This document shows, in pieces, positions 1-7,776 of a DNA stretch of 27,771 nt. Position numbers and translations under genes: made by a program. This stretch comes from JBCCEJ01 sp039030335 (GTDB lineage: Bacteria; Pseudomonadota; Gammaproteobacteria; HK1). Position 1 is the stretch's first letter. The number at the start of each line of letters is the position of its first letter. Location: positions 1 through 27,771 of the forward strand of contig JBCCEJ010000078.1 in assembly GCA_039030335.1 (NCBI GenBank). Reading direction: 5' to 3'. The notes beneath the pieces were generated by a model. It saw only the letters and a program-made list of their open reading frames with translations, was not told where the DNA came from and ran no database searches.

Positions 1-2
1 CG

Positions 3-98
3 GTTTCGCGCTCGCCCTGGCACTACGACCCCGGCAGACGTCACTTCGACGAGAGGACCACAGCGCGCGTGAGACTGGCAGGGATGATAGTTATGTAG
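3..98 (+). CDS. Possible C-terminal tail of an upstream gene (partial)
   Basis: A frame open from the window edge ends at TAG 96-98. The tail contains the residues PWHYDPGRRHFDE, which look plausibly protein-like. At about 31 codons coding status cannot be decided, and another frame is also open across the start of the window. It is listed because the following gene's Shine-Dalgarno lies just after this stop, as expected within an operon. No function can be given. Confidence 0.15.
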   Translation, partial: VSRSPWHYDPGRRHFDERTTARVRLAGMIVM

Positions 99-140
99 GT
101 GTGCGATTTCAGGACGCACCTCGCGGAAGGAACTGGCAGC

Positions 141-1406
141 GTGCAACCCTGGCATACCCCTACATCGCTACCACTCGAACGTAAACCCGAACGCTCTATC
201 GGAGGCGGTTGCGCAATCCTGGCATTCGCGACACCGTTTTCTTTGGTAGGAATCACGTTCTTTAGCATTGGGGTTTTCTCGGGGCCGGGGCTGTTCGCGT
301 TTATCGGCGGGATCTTTACCGTTGTCGGCCTTGCCGTGATGTACGCCGCGATCGGCCTGTTCAGAGGGCCCGCGTGGTTTTCGATCGACCGCGAGACGGT
401 GCGCGCGCGCGACGGCACGCTTCGCTTCGCGCGCACATATCCCCTGCGTGCTTTCAACCAGGTCGATGTACTGGATGCTGAGGACGATGACGGCGAGGGC
501 TACTTCAGCGTTGTGCTGGTGCATCCCAGTGCCGAAGAACCAGACATTGAACTGGCTGCGAATCGTCGTATCGAAGTGGCTTTCGAACTGGCTGAAGACT
601 ACGCCGGGCTGTTGCTGTTCCCGGGCCCCGACGGCGTTGGTAAACGCACGCAACAGCACTCGGCGCCTGCGGAGTCGAGCGCGTTCGTCCAATTGGCAAG
701 CCCGACAGTCGACCAGACTCCGGTCGATGCGCCCGTCGTCGAGGCGCCCGTACCTGAGATCGCCGCGCCGCCTGCGTCGGCCGTCGTCGTGGGTCATGAG
801 AGCTTTGACCCTGGCCACTGGTCTGATGACAGATGGCTTGAACTTATCAGCGCCGACACACCGGACCCGGCGCTGGTAGCGGATGCCTGCGCGCAGCGCA
901 TCGCTCGCGAACCGGGATTTGGAGCCTTGCGCACGCGCGAGGGTCTGCGCGTTGATGCCCGGCCGGTCTTGTCGCTCAAATTCGCTGTTGGTCTGGTGTT
1001 CGTCGGGATGTTGTTTGGCGCAGTAGACGCGTTTGCGGCCGCCGCCAGCGGCGTGTTCGGCTGGCTGCATCTGTTGGAAGTACTGTTTCCCTTCGTGGTG
1101 GTGTTGGGCGTCTCGATGGTGCTGGTGCACGGCCTTGACCAGGTGCTCGCGTTCAGGCGTACCGAAGTGATTGTGCGCACGCGTTTGCTTGGCTTTACGT
1201 TGCACGTGCATCGGTTCGGTACGGCCGACCCGATTGGCTTTCGCGCTATCGAGCGCATGAAGTTCTTCAAAGGCGTCGAAATCGTCAGCGGCGCTGAAAC
1301 CCGTCAGTTCGGCTGGTGCACGGGCCAACTCAGCGCTGAGTCAGTTGCGCTTTGCGCGCGCATTTACGTCGGTTCTGCGACGTGGCGCGACGCTCAAGAT
1401 GATTAA
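141..1406 (+). CDS. Membrane protein with duplicated TM-pair plus beta-domain architecture, copy 1
   Basis: Family not recognised. From GTG 141 the protein is 421 aa. The frame also holds a GTG at 99, but 141 has an AAGGA 9 nt upstream and 99 has none. It has two membrane segments near residues 23-46 and 49-74, followed by a beta-rich soluble segment (about 78-180) that may be PH-like. Next comes an Ala/Pro/Val-rich linker (about 185-240), a second membrane pair (about 279-338), and a second beta-rich segment to the end. The protein is thus an internal duplication. The next gene, 3 nt downstream, repeats the same plan, so the two probably form one complex in the inner membrane. The function is unknown; PH-like membrane proteins often have scaffolding or envelope roles, but that is inference. 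Confidence 0.75.
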   Translation: MQPWHTPTSLPLERKPERSIGGGCAILAFATPFSLVGITFFSIGVFSGPGLFAFIGGIFTVVGLAVMYAAIGLFRGPAWFSIDRETVRARDGTLRFARTYPLRAFNQVDVLDAEDDDGEGYFSVVLVHPSAEEPDIELAANRRIEVAFELAEDYAGLLLFPGPDGVGKRTQQHSAPAESSAFVQLASPTVDQTPVDAPVVEAPVPEIAAPPASAVVVGHESFDPGHWSDDRWLELISADTPDPALVADACAQRIAREPGFGALRTREGLRVDARPVLSLKFAVGLVFVGMLFGAVDAFAAAASGVFGWLHLLEVLFPFVVVLGVSMVLVHGLDQVLAFRRTEVIVRTRLLGFTLHVHRFGTADPIGFRAIERMKFFKGVEIVSGAETRQFGWCTGQLSAESVALCARIYVGSATWRDAQDD

Positions 1407-1409
1407 GTC

Positions 1410-2828
1410 ATGACGCCTGAAACGCCGTCTGCGAGGCCGAAGACCACGCGCCCTTTCGAAGCGCCGCTCGAATACCCGATCGAGTTTCGTGGCGAGCGCT
1501 CACCGCGGCTTGGCAAGGGGCTCGGGTTTGTGTGCGTGGTTCTTCTGTTCGTCAGCGGATTGGGATTTGTCGAAGCGCTGTCGGACCTCAGTAACGTGCG
1601 GGCACTCGTGCTGCTGTTTTCCGCGCTGCCATTGTTCGCCACGTTGGTTGTCTTCTACTGCGCCGTGCGCGCCTTCACCGGGCTTCGGCGAGTGCGCGTC
1701 GATGACGTTGAAGTCAGCTTTTATCGTGGCCTGATCGCGACCGACGTCAGTTGGTCAGAACCGCGCGACGCCTATTCGCTGGTCGCGTCGGACGTGGTAC
1801 CAGGCGAGGCCGGTGCACCGGTCGGCTACCGCATCGCGCTGCGTCATCTGAGCTTGCCTGAGCGTCATGTGGATCTGGCGGTACTGACTGACAACGCACG
1901 TGTCGGCAAGCTGGCAGACGCCTATGCGACGCTGTTGGGTGTGCCGGTTGAACATTGCGAAGGACTTGAGCCGAAGCCGCACTCGGTTCCGATACCCGGT
2001 GACAGCGCTGAACTGGAACTAGCGGGGCTGACATCGTCTCAGCCATTCGAGGTGGCGACGCCCGTGGCCGCGCTGGAAGTTGCTTCTGATACATCTATCG
2101 AGACGGCGCGAGCGGCGGAAGATCTGGTGGCGCCATCCCATGAACCCGCCCACGTCGCCTGCGCCGTGCCGACGGCCGCTGAAACTGGCAGTCGGAGCGT
2201 GGATACGCACACAGGCGCTGAAATGGGTCGCGAACAAAATGTCGAGACTCCGCCAGTCGCGATCGTCGGCTCGATTGACGACGAATGGATGCCGAAGCCG
2301 CTCGAACGCCCGGACGATCCCGAGGTGGCCTTGGATTTGCCGCGGTTCCGCGCGTTCAGGCGCAGGAAAAAGCGCTGGCTGATCGCGCGCTTTACCGTTC
2401 CGAACTACGTCATCGGTGGCGTTGCCTTCGTGGTTTTGCTGCTTCTGGCTGGTGGCGCTGCTTTGATGACAGACCCTGGCGCCGCGTTCGTGGACGATAT
2501 GCCTCGACTGCAGTCGTCACCGGTAGATTCGGGTTACGTTGTCACGGCCTTGCTCGTCGCTGCGCTGCTCTACTTGTTCACCAACGCTCGCGATCACGCG
2601 CTGACGATAACCCCTGGTGCATTGCATCTGGATACAAGGTTCGCAAAGAAGCCCGTCCGCCGTCAGACGCTGCGCCGCGCGGACGTTGAAGGCGTGACGC
2701 TCGAGAAGCGCTGGATGGGTCTCTACGCCGTGCGTATTTTCACCGAGACCGATGACCTCAACGTCGGTTGGACGTTCGAGAGCGAAGAAGCAGCGAGAGC
2801 CGCCACTTGGATCCACGAACAGCTCTAG
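1410..2828 (+). CDS. Membrane protein with duplicated TM-pair plus beta-domain architecture, copy 2
   Basis: Family not recognised. This 472-aa protein has membrane segments near residues 36-56 and 64-86, a beta-rich segment (about 90-185), a long acidic Ala/Glu/Pro-rich linker (about 190-300), a second membrane pair (about 334-352 and 373-391) and a terminal beta-rich domain (about 397-472). The order matches the preceding gene, although sequence identity by eye is low. A basic RRRKKR patch precedes the third membrane segment, which places the linker in the cytoplasm by the positive-inside rule. ATG 1410 lies 3 nt after the preceding TAA with no good ribosome site of its own, which suggests translational coupling. 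The pair probably arose by tandem duplication. Confidence 0.8.
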   Translation: MTPETPSARPKTTRPFEAPLEYPIEFRGERSPRLGKGLGFVCVVLLFVSGLGFVEALSDLSNVRALVLLFSALPLFATLVVFYCAVRAFTGLRRVRVDDVEVSFYRGLIATDVSWSEPRDAYSLVASDVVPGEAGAPVGYRIALRHLSLPERHVDLAVLTDNARVGKLADAYATLLGVPVEHCEGLEPKPHSVPIPGDSAELELAGLTSSQPFEVATPVAALEVASDTSIETARAAEDLVAPSHEPAHVACAVPTAAETGSRSVDTHTGAEMGREQNVETPPVAIVGSIDDEWMPKPLERPDDPEVALDLPRFRAFRRRKKRWLIARFTVPNYVIGGVAFVVLLLLAGGAALMTDPGAAFVDDMPRLQSSPVDSGYVVTALLVAALLYLFTNARDHALTITPGALHLDTRFAKKPVRRQTLRRADVEGVTLEKRWMGLYAVRIFTETDDLNVGWTFESEEAARAATWIHEQL

Positions 2829-2852
2829 ATCCCAACCGAGCGCGGCTGGTGC

Positions 2853-2861
2853 TGGCACAAT
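2853..2861 (+). promoter_or_regulatory. Candidate extended -10 promoter (TGG-CACAAT) upstream of the enoyl-CoA isomerase gene
   Basis: CACAAT at 2856-2861 matches the -10 consensus at four of six positions and is preceded by TGG, an extended -10 element. No clear -35 is visible. A start about 7 nt downstream would put the transcript 5' end near 2868. This would exclude the upstream GTG 2865 as a start and favour ATG 2904. A very similar element lies upstream of the peroxiredoxin-like gene at 16486-16494. Confidence 0.35.
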
Positions 2862-2903
2862 AGCGTGGGTATCGGCCCGAGGGCCCGTAACGAGGACAAG
2901 CGC

Positions 2904-3707
2904 ATGAACAACGGCAAGATAACGCTCGACCAACAGGGCACCACGGCGGTGCTGACTTTGAACGACCCCGGAACGCTGAACGCTTGGGGTGAGAAGATGA
3001 AAGCCGACTTTGCCGAGGCGATGGACTTGCTGGAGACGGGTACCAGTGGAATACGCTGCGTTGTCGTAACTGGCGCCGGGCGCGCCTTCTCTTCAGGAGC
3101 CAATCTGAATGACCCGGATGCGCCGCCGCGCGACCGGGCCGCTGAAGCCCGCGGCGAGAAGCCGTCATCGCTTGAAGCGTATTACAACCCGATGCTGCTC
3201 AGGATGCGCGAGCTGCCAATCCCGATGGTTGCGGCTGTCAACGGGCTGGCGGCGGGTGTCGGTATGAGCTTTGCGCTGTCTACCGACCTCGTTGTCATGG
3301 CGAAATCAGCCTATTTTCTGCAGGCTTTTGCGCGGATCGGCCTCGTCCCTGACGGCGGGTCTACCTATATCCTCCCACGGCTGATCGGTCCGAAGCGCGC
3401 TGCTGAGCTGTCGCTGCTGGCTGACAAGCTGCCGGCTGAGACTGCGCTCGATTGGGGCCTCGTGAACCGCGTCGTTGAAGACAATCGCGTGCTGGATACG
3501 GCGATGGAACTGGCTGATCGACTTGCGAACGGACCGATGTCGCTTGGACTCATCCGCAAGATGTACTGGCAGAGCCTTGAGAACGACTACCCGTCGCAGC
3601 TCGCGCTCGAGTCGCGCTACCAGACCGAGGCGGGTACCAGCGAAGACCATGCGGAAGGCATCGCCGCGTTCAAGGAAAAACGCCAGGCCGCGTTTCACGG
3701 TCGCTGA
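2904..3707 (+). CDS. Enoyl-CoA hydratase/isomerase family protein, PaaG-like
   Basis: A crotonase-fold enzyme of 267 aa acting on an acyl-CoA thioester in the cytoplasm. The oxyanion-hole segments are SSGANL (about 63-68) and AAVNGLAAGVGM (about 110-121). At the catalytic loop the protein reads IGLVPDGGST, with Asp150 in the position used by PaaG-type delta3,delta2-enoyl-CoA isomerases. The Glu of classical hydratases (rat Glu144 position) is replaced by Ala. Isomerase activity is therefore more likely than hydration. ATG 2904 is chosen over GTG 2865 because GAGGA lies 7 nt upstream and the crotonase domain begins soon after. An SDR follows 81 nt downstream on the same strand, beyond a strong hairpin. 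The true substrate cannot be told from sequence. Confidence 0.88.
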   Translation: MNNGKITLDQQGTTAVLTLNDPGTLNAWGEKMKADFAEAMDLLETGTSGIRCVVVTGAGRAFSSGANLNDPDAPPRDRAAEARGEKPSSLEAYYNPMLLRMRELPIPMVAAVNGLAAGVGMSFALSTDLVVMAKSAYFLQAFARIGLVPDGGSTYILPRLIGPKRAAELSLLADKLPAETALDWGLVNRVVEDNRVLDTAMELADRLANGPMSLGLIRKMYWQSLENDYPSQLALESRYQTEAGTSEDHAEGIAAFKEKRQAAFHGR

Positions 3708-3730
3708 CGCCGCCGAGGCGCTGCGTCAGC
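3703..3730 (+). terminator. Hairpin overlapping the stop codon, possible terminator or attenuator
   Basis: GCTGACGC (3703-3710) is perfectly complementary to GCGTCAGC (3723-3730). Inside it CGCC-GA-GGCG extends the stem to 12 bp with a CT bulge. The TGA stop 3705-3707 lies in the left arm. There is no T-run after it, so it may only partly terminate, or may protect the upstream mRNA end, before the next gene. Confidence 0.45.
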
Positions 3731-3788
3731 CAGACGGCGGTAGCGCTCGCCGTGCCGATCGAATTCCTGTGCTATTTGAGGACCTCAC

Positions 3789-4538
3789 ATGTCGAACCTA
3801 ACCGCTCTCGTTACCGGCGCTGCGCAAGGTATTGGTCTCGCCTGCGCAAAAGCACTCGCTGCCGATGGTCACAAGGTCATGTTGGCCGACATTCAGGCTG
3901 ACGCCGTCAAAGCGGCGGCGAACGAAGTTGGCGGTGGCGCCGTTGGTCACGTTTGCGACATGTCAGACCCGGACGCGATCGGTCAGCTGTTTGCAGATAT
4001 CGAAGCGCATCACGGCCCGGCGAGCGTACTCGTCAACAATGCCGGCATGGCATTGCCTGGCGACTTCCTGGAATTGTCGCTCGACGATTTCAGGGCCGTT
4101 ATCGATTTGAATCTGACGGGGACCTTTGTCGCCACCCAGCGCGCCGCGAAAGCGATGGTCGCTGAAGGCATCAAAGGCAGCATCGTCAATATGTCGTCGA
4201 TCAATGCCGTCGTTGCCATTCCAACCATCGCTGCTTACTGCGCCTCCAAAGGCGGCGTCATGCAGTTGACGAAGTCAGCGTCTCTCGCGCTTGCGCCGCA
4301 CGGCATACGGGTCAACGCGGTTGGGCCAGGTTCGATCGATACGGCGATGCTGGCCGGCGTCAACGCCAACCCGGAAGCCATGAAGATGGTGATGTCGCGC
4401 ACACCGCTAGGTCGTATTGGTGACCCGTCTGAAATTGCCGACGTAGTGGCGTTTCTCGCGAGCGACAAGTCGAGCTACGTGACCGGCGAGACCATTTACG
4501 TAGACGGCGGCCGCCTCGGCATGAACTACACCTGCTGA
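3789..4538 (+). CDS. Short-chain dehydrogenase/reductase (SDR), classical type
   Basis: An NAD(P)-dependent oxidoreductase of 249 aa. The Rossmann glycine motif TGAAQGIG lies at 9-16, NNAG at 83-86, catalytic Ser137, Tyr150 and Lys154 (YCASK) follow, and the end is a typical YVDGG tail. Asp34 at the end of beta-2 favours NAD(H) over NADP(H), by family knowledge. Start ATG 3789 has GAGG 7 nt upstream. Position after a crotonase gene suggests oxidation of a hydroxyacyl-CoA or a related alcohol in the same pathway. However, SDRs of this type have very varied substrates, and a 3-oxoacyl-ACP reductase (FabG-like) label would be equally defensible. Confidence 0.9.
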   Translation: MSNLTALVTGAAQGIGLACAKALAADGHKVMLADIQADAVKAAANEVGGGAVGHVCDMSDPDAIGQLFADIEAHHGPASVLVNNAGMALPGDFLELSLDDFRAVIDLNLTGTFVATQRAAKAMVAEGIKGSIVNMSSINAVVAIPTIAAYCASKGGVMQLTKSASLALAPHGIRVNAVGPGSIDTAMLAGVNANPEAMKMVMSRTPLGRIGDPSEIADVVAFLASDKSSYVTGETIYVDGGRLGMNYTC

Positions 4539-4599
4539 GCGTCGAGGTGATGCGCGTTGCTGCGAGAGCGGGCGAGGATGGCAGAACCAGGATGCTTCA

Positions 4600-5121
4600 G
4601 TGCGCAGAACGGTTGATATGACCGCCGTGGTGGCCGCCGGCCTGCCGCCGAACAGCCGGTTGCATGCGCGGTTGAATCGGTCCGACTTTCTGGATTGTTT
4701 CGCAGTGGACGCATCGCTGCCGCCTCGGCAAGCCGCGGAAATCATCACCGCGTTCCCGGGATGGGCGAACCTGCTGCTGCGCCTGCGCGCCATCCTCACC
4801 GCGCCGTTTGGTCTGATGAACGACGGCCCGCCAGCAGACGACAAGGTCGGGGCGTTCCCGGTTGAGTCCGAGACGGAAGACGAACTGATCGCCGGCTTCG
4901 ACGACCGGCATCTGGACTTCCGCGTTTCCGTGATGTCGCGCGATGGCCGCGTATTTCTGGCGACATGGGTGCATCCGCATAACCCTGGAGGTCGGCTTTA
5001 CCTTCGCGCCATCTATCCGTTTCATGTGTTGATCGCGCGCAATGCGCTGGCGCGGATTGGCGCGTTCCGGCCGGAGCCGCACCGCCAGCTGGTGGACTCG
5101 TCTTCCGAAGACTGCAAGTGA
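4600..5121 (+). CDS. DUF2867 family protein
   Basis: A 173-aa soluble protein recognised as DUF2867 by its spacing of motifs: W-A-N-L-L-L-R-L-R near 55, a FGL segment, D-K-V-G-F-P-V near 80, then GFDDRHLDFRVSV (about 97-109), WVHPHN and LYLRAIYPFHVLIARNAL near the C-terminus. The domain also occurs as the C-terminal part of some NAD-binding epimerase-like proteins, but here it stands alone. Its biochemical role is not established. GTG 4600 is used because AGGA lies 7 nt upstream; ATG 4618 is the alternative. It lies between two SDR genes on the same strand and is probably co-transcribed with them. Confidence 0.8.
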   Translation: MRRTVDMTAVVAAGLPPNSRLHARLNRSDFLDCFAVDASLPPRQAAEIITAFPGWANLLLRLRAILTAPFGLMNDGPPADDKVGAFPVESETEDELIAGFDDRHLDFRVSVMSRDGRVFLATWVHPHNPGGRLYLRAIYPFHVLIARNALARIGAFRPEPHRQLVDSSSEDCK

Positions 5122-5186
5122 GCGCGGATGAGGCTGATGGTTGATAAACGACGTTGCCAGCGATCCTTTTACGCAAGGTCAGCAAA

Positions 5187-5927
5187 ATGACTCTACAAAG
5201 AAAAATCTGCATCGTCACCGGCGCGAGCCGCGGCATCGGCGCCGCAACAACGCATCGCTTCCTGACCGAAGGCGCGACGGTTATCGCAACCGACTTATCG
5301 CAAGCTGAACTAGACGCCCTTGAAACGCCAGCGGACGCGGCTGACCGATTGCTCCGTCACGCGTTCGACGTGACCGACTCGCAGGCGTGGAACGCACTCA
5401 TTGCGTCAGTGATGGATACGCACGGCGGCGCGGATGTGCTCGTCAACAACGCGGGCATTTACGCTCGCACGCCGCTCGAAGCAATCGAAGACGAAGAATG
5501 GCATCGCCTGATAGACGTGAACGTCAAAGGCCCATTCCTGGCCGCCAAAGCCGTCATGCCCGCAATGCGCGCGCGCGGCGGCGGTTCGATTGTGAATATC
5601 TCTTCCACGGCCGGCATCCGCGCGTCGGTCGCGACGCACTACGGTGCATCCAAGGGCGCGGTGCGCTCGATGACGAAGTCGATCGCGCTGCTCGGTGCCA
5701 AAGATGGCGTTCGGTGTAACTCGGTGCACCCGGGACCGGTCGATACCAACATGGGCCACGCGGCGGTGCCTGAAGATATTCGTGCCGATCGGCTGGGGCG
5801 TATTCCGTTGGGGCGGTTCGCAACGCCAGAGGAGATCGCAAACGTCGTAACGTTTCTTGCCTCCGATCAGGCTTCGTTCATGACTGGTGCGGAGCTGGTC
5901 GTGGACGGCGGCGCGACAATCGCTTAA
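5187..5927 (+). CDS. Short-chain dehydrogenase/reductase (SDR), cyclopentanol-dehydrogenase-like
   Basis: A classical SDR of 246 aa. It shows TGASRGIG (11-18), Asp36 at the end of beta-2 indicating NAD(H) preference, NNAG (87-90), catalytic Ser139, Tyr152 and Lys156 (YGASK), the substrate-loop motif NSVHPGPVDT and a terminal LVVDGG. Start ATG 5187 has AAGG 8 nt upstream; a TTG at 5154 would add 11 residues before the Rossmann fold and is less likely. It resembles the SDR at 19610-20380 in the NSVHPG segment more than the one at 3789. It oxidises a secondary alcohol or reduces a ketone; the exact substrate is unknown. It is the last gene of the leading plus-strand cluster and converges on the TPR gene. 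Confidence 0.88.
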   Translation: MTLQRKICIVTGASRGIGAATTHRFLTEGATVIATDLSQAELDALETPADAADRLLRHAFDVTDSQAWNALIASVMDTHGGADVLVNNAGIYARTPLEAIEDEEWHRLIDVNVKGPFLAAKAVMPAMRARGGGSIVNISSTAGIRASVATHYGASKGAVRSMTKSIALLGAKDGVRCNSVHPGPVDTNMGHAAVPEDIRADRLGRIPLGRFATPEEIANVVTFLASDQASFMTGAELVVDGGATIA

Positions 5928-5972
5928 CGCGACGCCGCGCCGCTCATTCTCAATTCAGACCAATGCGTTAAC

Positions 5973-7631
5973 TCAGGCGGCATCCATCGCTGCCTGCGCG
6001 CAGAAGCAAGGTGCCGCCGCCGCCTTGTCTGCACGTGCATTCGCAAGTTCCAGGCGCTGGCCGATCTGGATAATCTCCACTGCCTCGCCGCGCGCTTTCA
6101 GGCAATCGTAGAGCCCCTTCAGCGCCCACACGTTGTCTGGATGTACGGTTGAACGGCTGAGTTGCCCGCCAAGCCCCAGGTCTTCGCGGAACACAACTTC
6201 CGCCTCGTCAGTGCGGCCCTGTTCAAACAACAGCGCGCCGAGCGCGTGGCGCGTTGGTTGCATCCATCCCCACGGTTCGTCGTAGGCGAGGTTGTCTTCG
6301 AGGTGCACGGCGTGACGCAGCGTTTCGAATGCTTCGTCAAACTTGCCTTCGCGATACAAGATTTCACCGCGTAGCAACTGCGTACCCACGGCCAGCAGGT
6401 CGACCACCTTGTTGTTGTGCAACAGGCGCGATTCCGGCACGCGCTCAGCCGCGGCCAGGAATTCCTGCTCCATTTCCAGGGCTTCTTTAACGTTGCCCAG
6501 CGCGGCATGCGCAACGCCTTTGGCGTACCACGTGTTGGCCGTCAGCGTGCAATAGAGTTTCTGGTCTTCCGGGATTGCGAGGTCGATCGCTTCACGCCAT
6601 TTGCCGAAGCGCACCAGCACGTGCGGTTCCATCGCCATGTAACTTTCGAAGAAGTCGGCCATCGGCGGCGATTCGATCTTCAACATGTCTTCGGGCGTGG
6701 TCGCGCGCATGCCTTCGATCGCGCGCATGGCCGGTTCCATCTGGCCCAGGAACAGCGCGCCGTAAATGACGAAGTGATAGTTGTGCAGGCGATAACCCGA
6801 GTAGATCGTGTATGGGCCCTTGTCTTCGTAAAAACGCACGTCGACGACATTCGCCGCTTCGTTCCAGTGCACGACGTTCTGGTAGTGCCCGCACAACACG
6901 TCGATGTGCGTCGGCATGTGGATGAGATGCCCGGCATCCGGCACCAGCATGCGAAGCGCGTCGCCCGCTTTCAGCGCGCGCTCGGGATAGGGCGACATTT
7001 CCATCAGGTGCACGTACACGTGCAGCAGGCCCGGGTGCTTCATCGCGCGCGGGTCGTTGTCGAGGGCGTGTTCCACCACCTGTTCGCACTCGATGGTGTC
7101 GGCGTCTTCGGCCGGCACCGCTTCGCTCAAGTTCCACATCTTCCACGGCGTGCGGTTCAGGAGCGCCTCCGCGCAAACGGTACGCACGTCGAGGTCATCG
7201 GGATGTGCTTTCAGTGCCGCGCGCATGGCGTTCGCAAAGTCGTCATTCCACGGGGAGTGATCGTCGATGACATCGCGCTGCGGATAGCGCGCTGATATCG
7301 CTTCGATGAGTGAGCGCTCAACCGGCGTCACGCGTTCGATTTGCGCGAGCGCCGCCTGGGTGGCGTCGTAGGCCGTCGCCAGATTCTTGACCCGGCCTTT
7401 GGGGTCCATCTTGTCCCACGGCAGGTTGTAGTTGGGCCCGGCTGCATACGCGAGGCCCCAGTGGGCCATGGCGCAGTCCGGGTCGGCTTCGATGGCTGAC
7501 CGGAAGCACCGCTGCGCTTCGTCGTGGTTGTAGCCATAGGTCCAGTTGAGTCCGCGGTCGAACCACATTTGCGCATCAGCCGATTCGGTCGTGACCGTCA
7601 GGCTGTAGGGACCCATATCGTAGTAGCTCAT
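5973..7631 (-). CDS. Tetratricopeptide repeat protein with clustered conserved-looking histidines
   Basis: A 552-aa, mostly helical protein with TPR-like units at both ends (for example residues 20-60, and several in 330-520 with A-x-G-x-x-x-A-L patterns). No signal peptide or membrane segment is seen, so it is likely cytoplasmic. The middle is unusual: HPGLLHVYVHLME (199-211), GHLIHMPTHID (235-244) and RLHNYHF (281-287) give many His in two H-x3-H pairs, suggesting a metal or cofactor site rather than a plain scaffold. ATG 7631 is preferred over GTG 7661 because AAGGA lies 8 nt upstream. It is followed by the convergent SDR. Function is unknown; similar TPR proteins are common in environmental proteobacteria (from memory). 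Confidence 0.85.
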   Translation of the reverse strand: MSYYDMGPYSLTVTTESADAQMWFDRGLNWTYGYNHDEAQRCFRSAIEADPDCAMAHWGLAYAAGPNYNLPWDKMDPKGRVKNLATAYDATQAALAQIERVTPVERSLIEAISARYPQRDVIDDHSPWNDDFANAMRAALKAHPDDLDVRTVCAEALLNRTPWKMWNLSEAVPAEDADTIECEQVVEHALDNDPRAMKHPGLLHVYVHLMEMSPYPERALKAGDALRMLVPDAGHLIHMPTHIDVLCGHYQNVVHWNEAANVVDVRFYEDKGPYTIYSGYRLHNYHFVIYGALFLGQMEPAMRAIEGMRATTPEDMLKIESPPMADFFESYMAMEPHVLVRFGKWREAIDLAIPEDQKLYCTLTANTWYAKGVAHAALGNVKEALEMEQEFLAAAERVPESRLLHNNKVVDLLAVGTQLLRGEILYREGKFDEAFETLRHAVHLEDNLAYDEPWGWMQPTRHALGALLFEQGRTDEAEVVFREDLGLGGQLSRSTVHPDNVWALKGLYDCLKARGEAVEIIQIGQRLELANARADKAAAAPCFCAQAAMDAA

Positions 7632-7760
7632 TCCATTGTTCCTTGGCAGCGGACCAGACACTCAGGAAAGCGCTGATTTATCGGGGCTTTCCTGACTTGC
7701 AAAGCGATCTCCTAGTGAACCACGGTGCGCACCGCAGGGAAAGGTCCGGGGTGCTGTCTC

Positions 7761-7776
7761 CCGGCTGGTCAGCCGG
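7761..7776 (-). terminator. GC-rich hairpin enclosing the glutathione S-transferase stop codon
   Basis: CCGGCTG (7761-7767) and CAGCCGG (7770-7776) form a perfect 7-bp stem with a 2-nt gap; the outermost loop pairs would probably open. The TGA stop of the GST gene (7769-7771 on the minus strand) sits at the loop. No T-run follows, so termination is uncertain. Confidence 0.3.

Noticed and set aside
6417..7295. Long histidine/valine-rich plus-strand ORF antisense to the TPR gene
   Set aside because: It is the reverse-strand shadow of a well-supported TPR gene in a GC-rich region. Composition is dominated by H, R, V and Q, and it has no recognisable motif.
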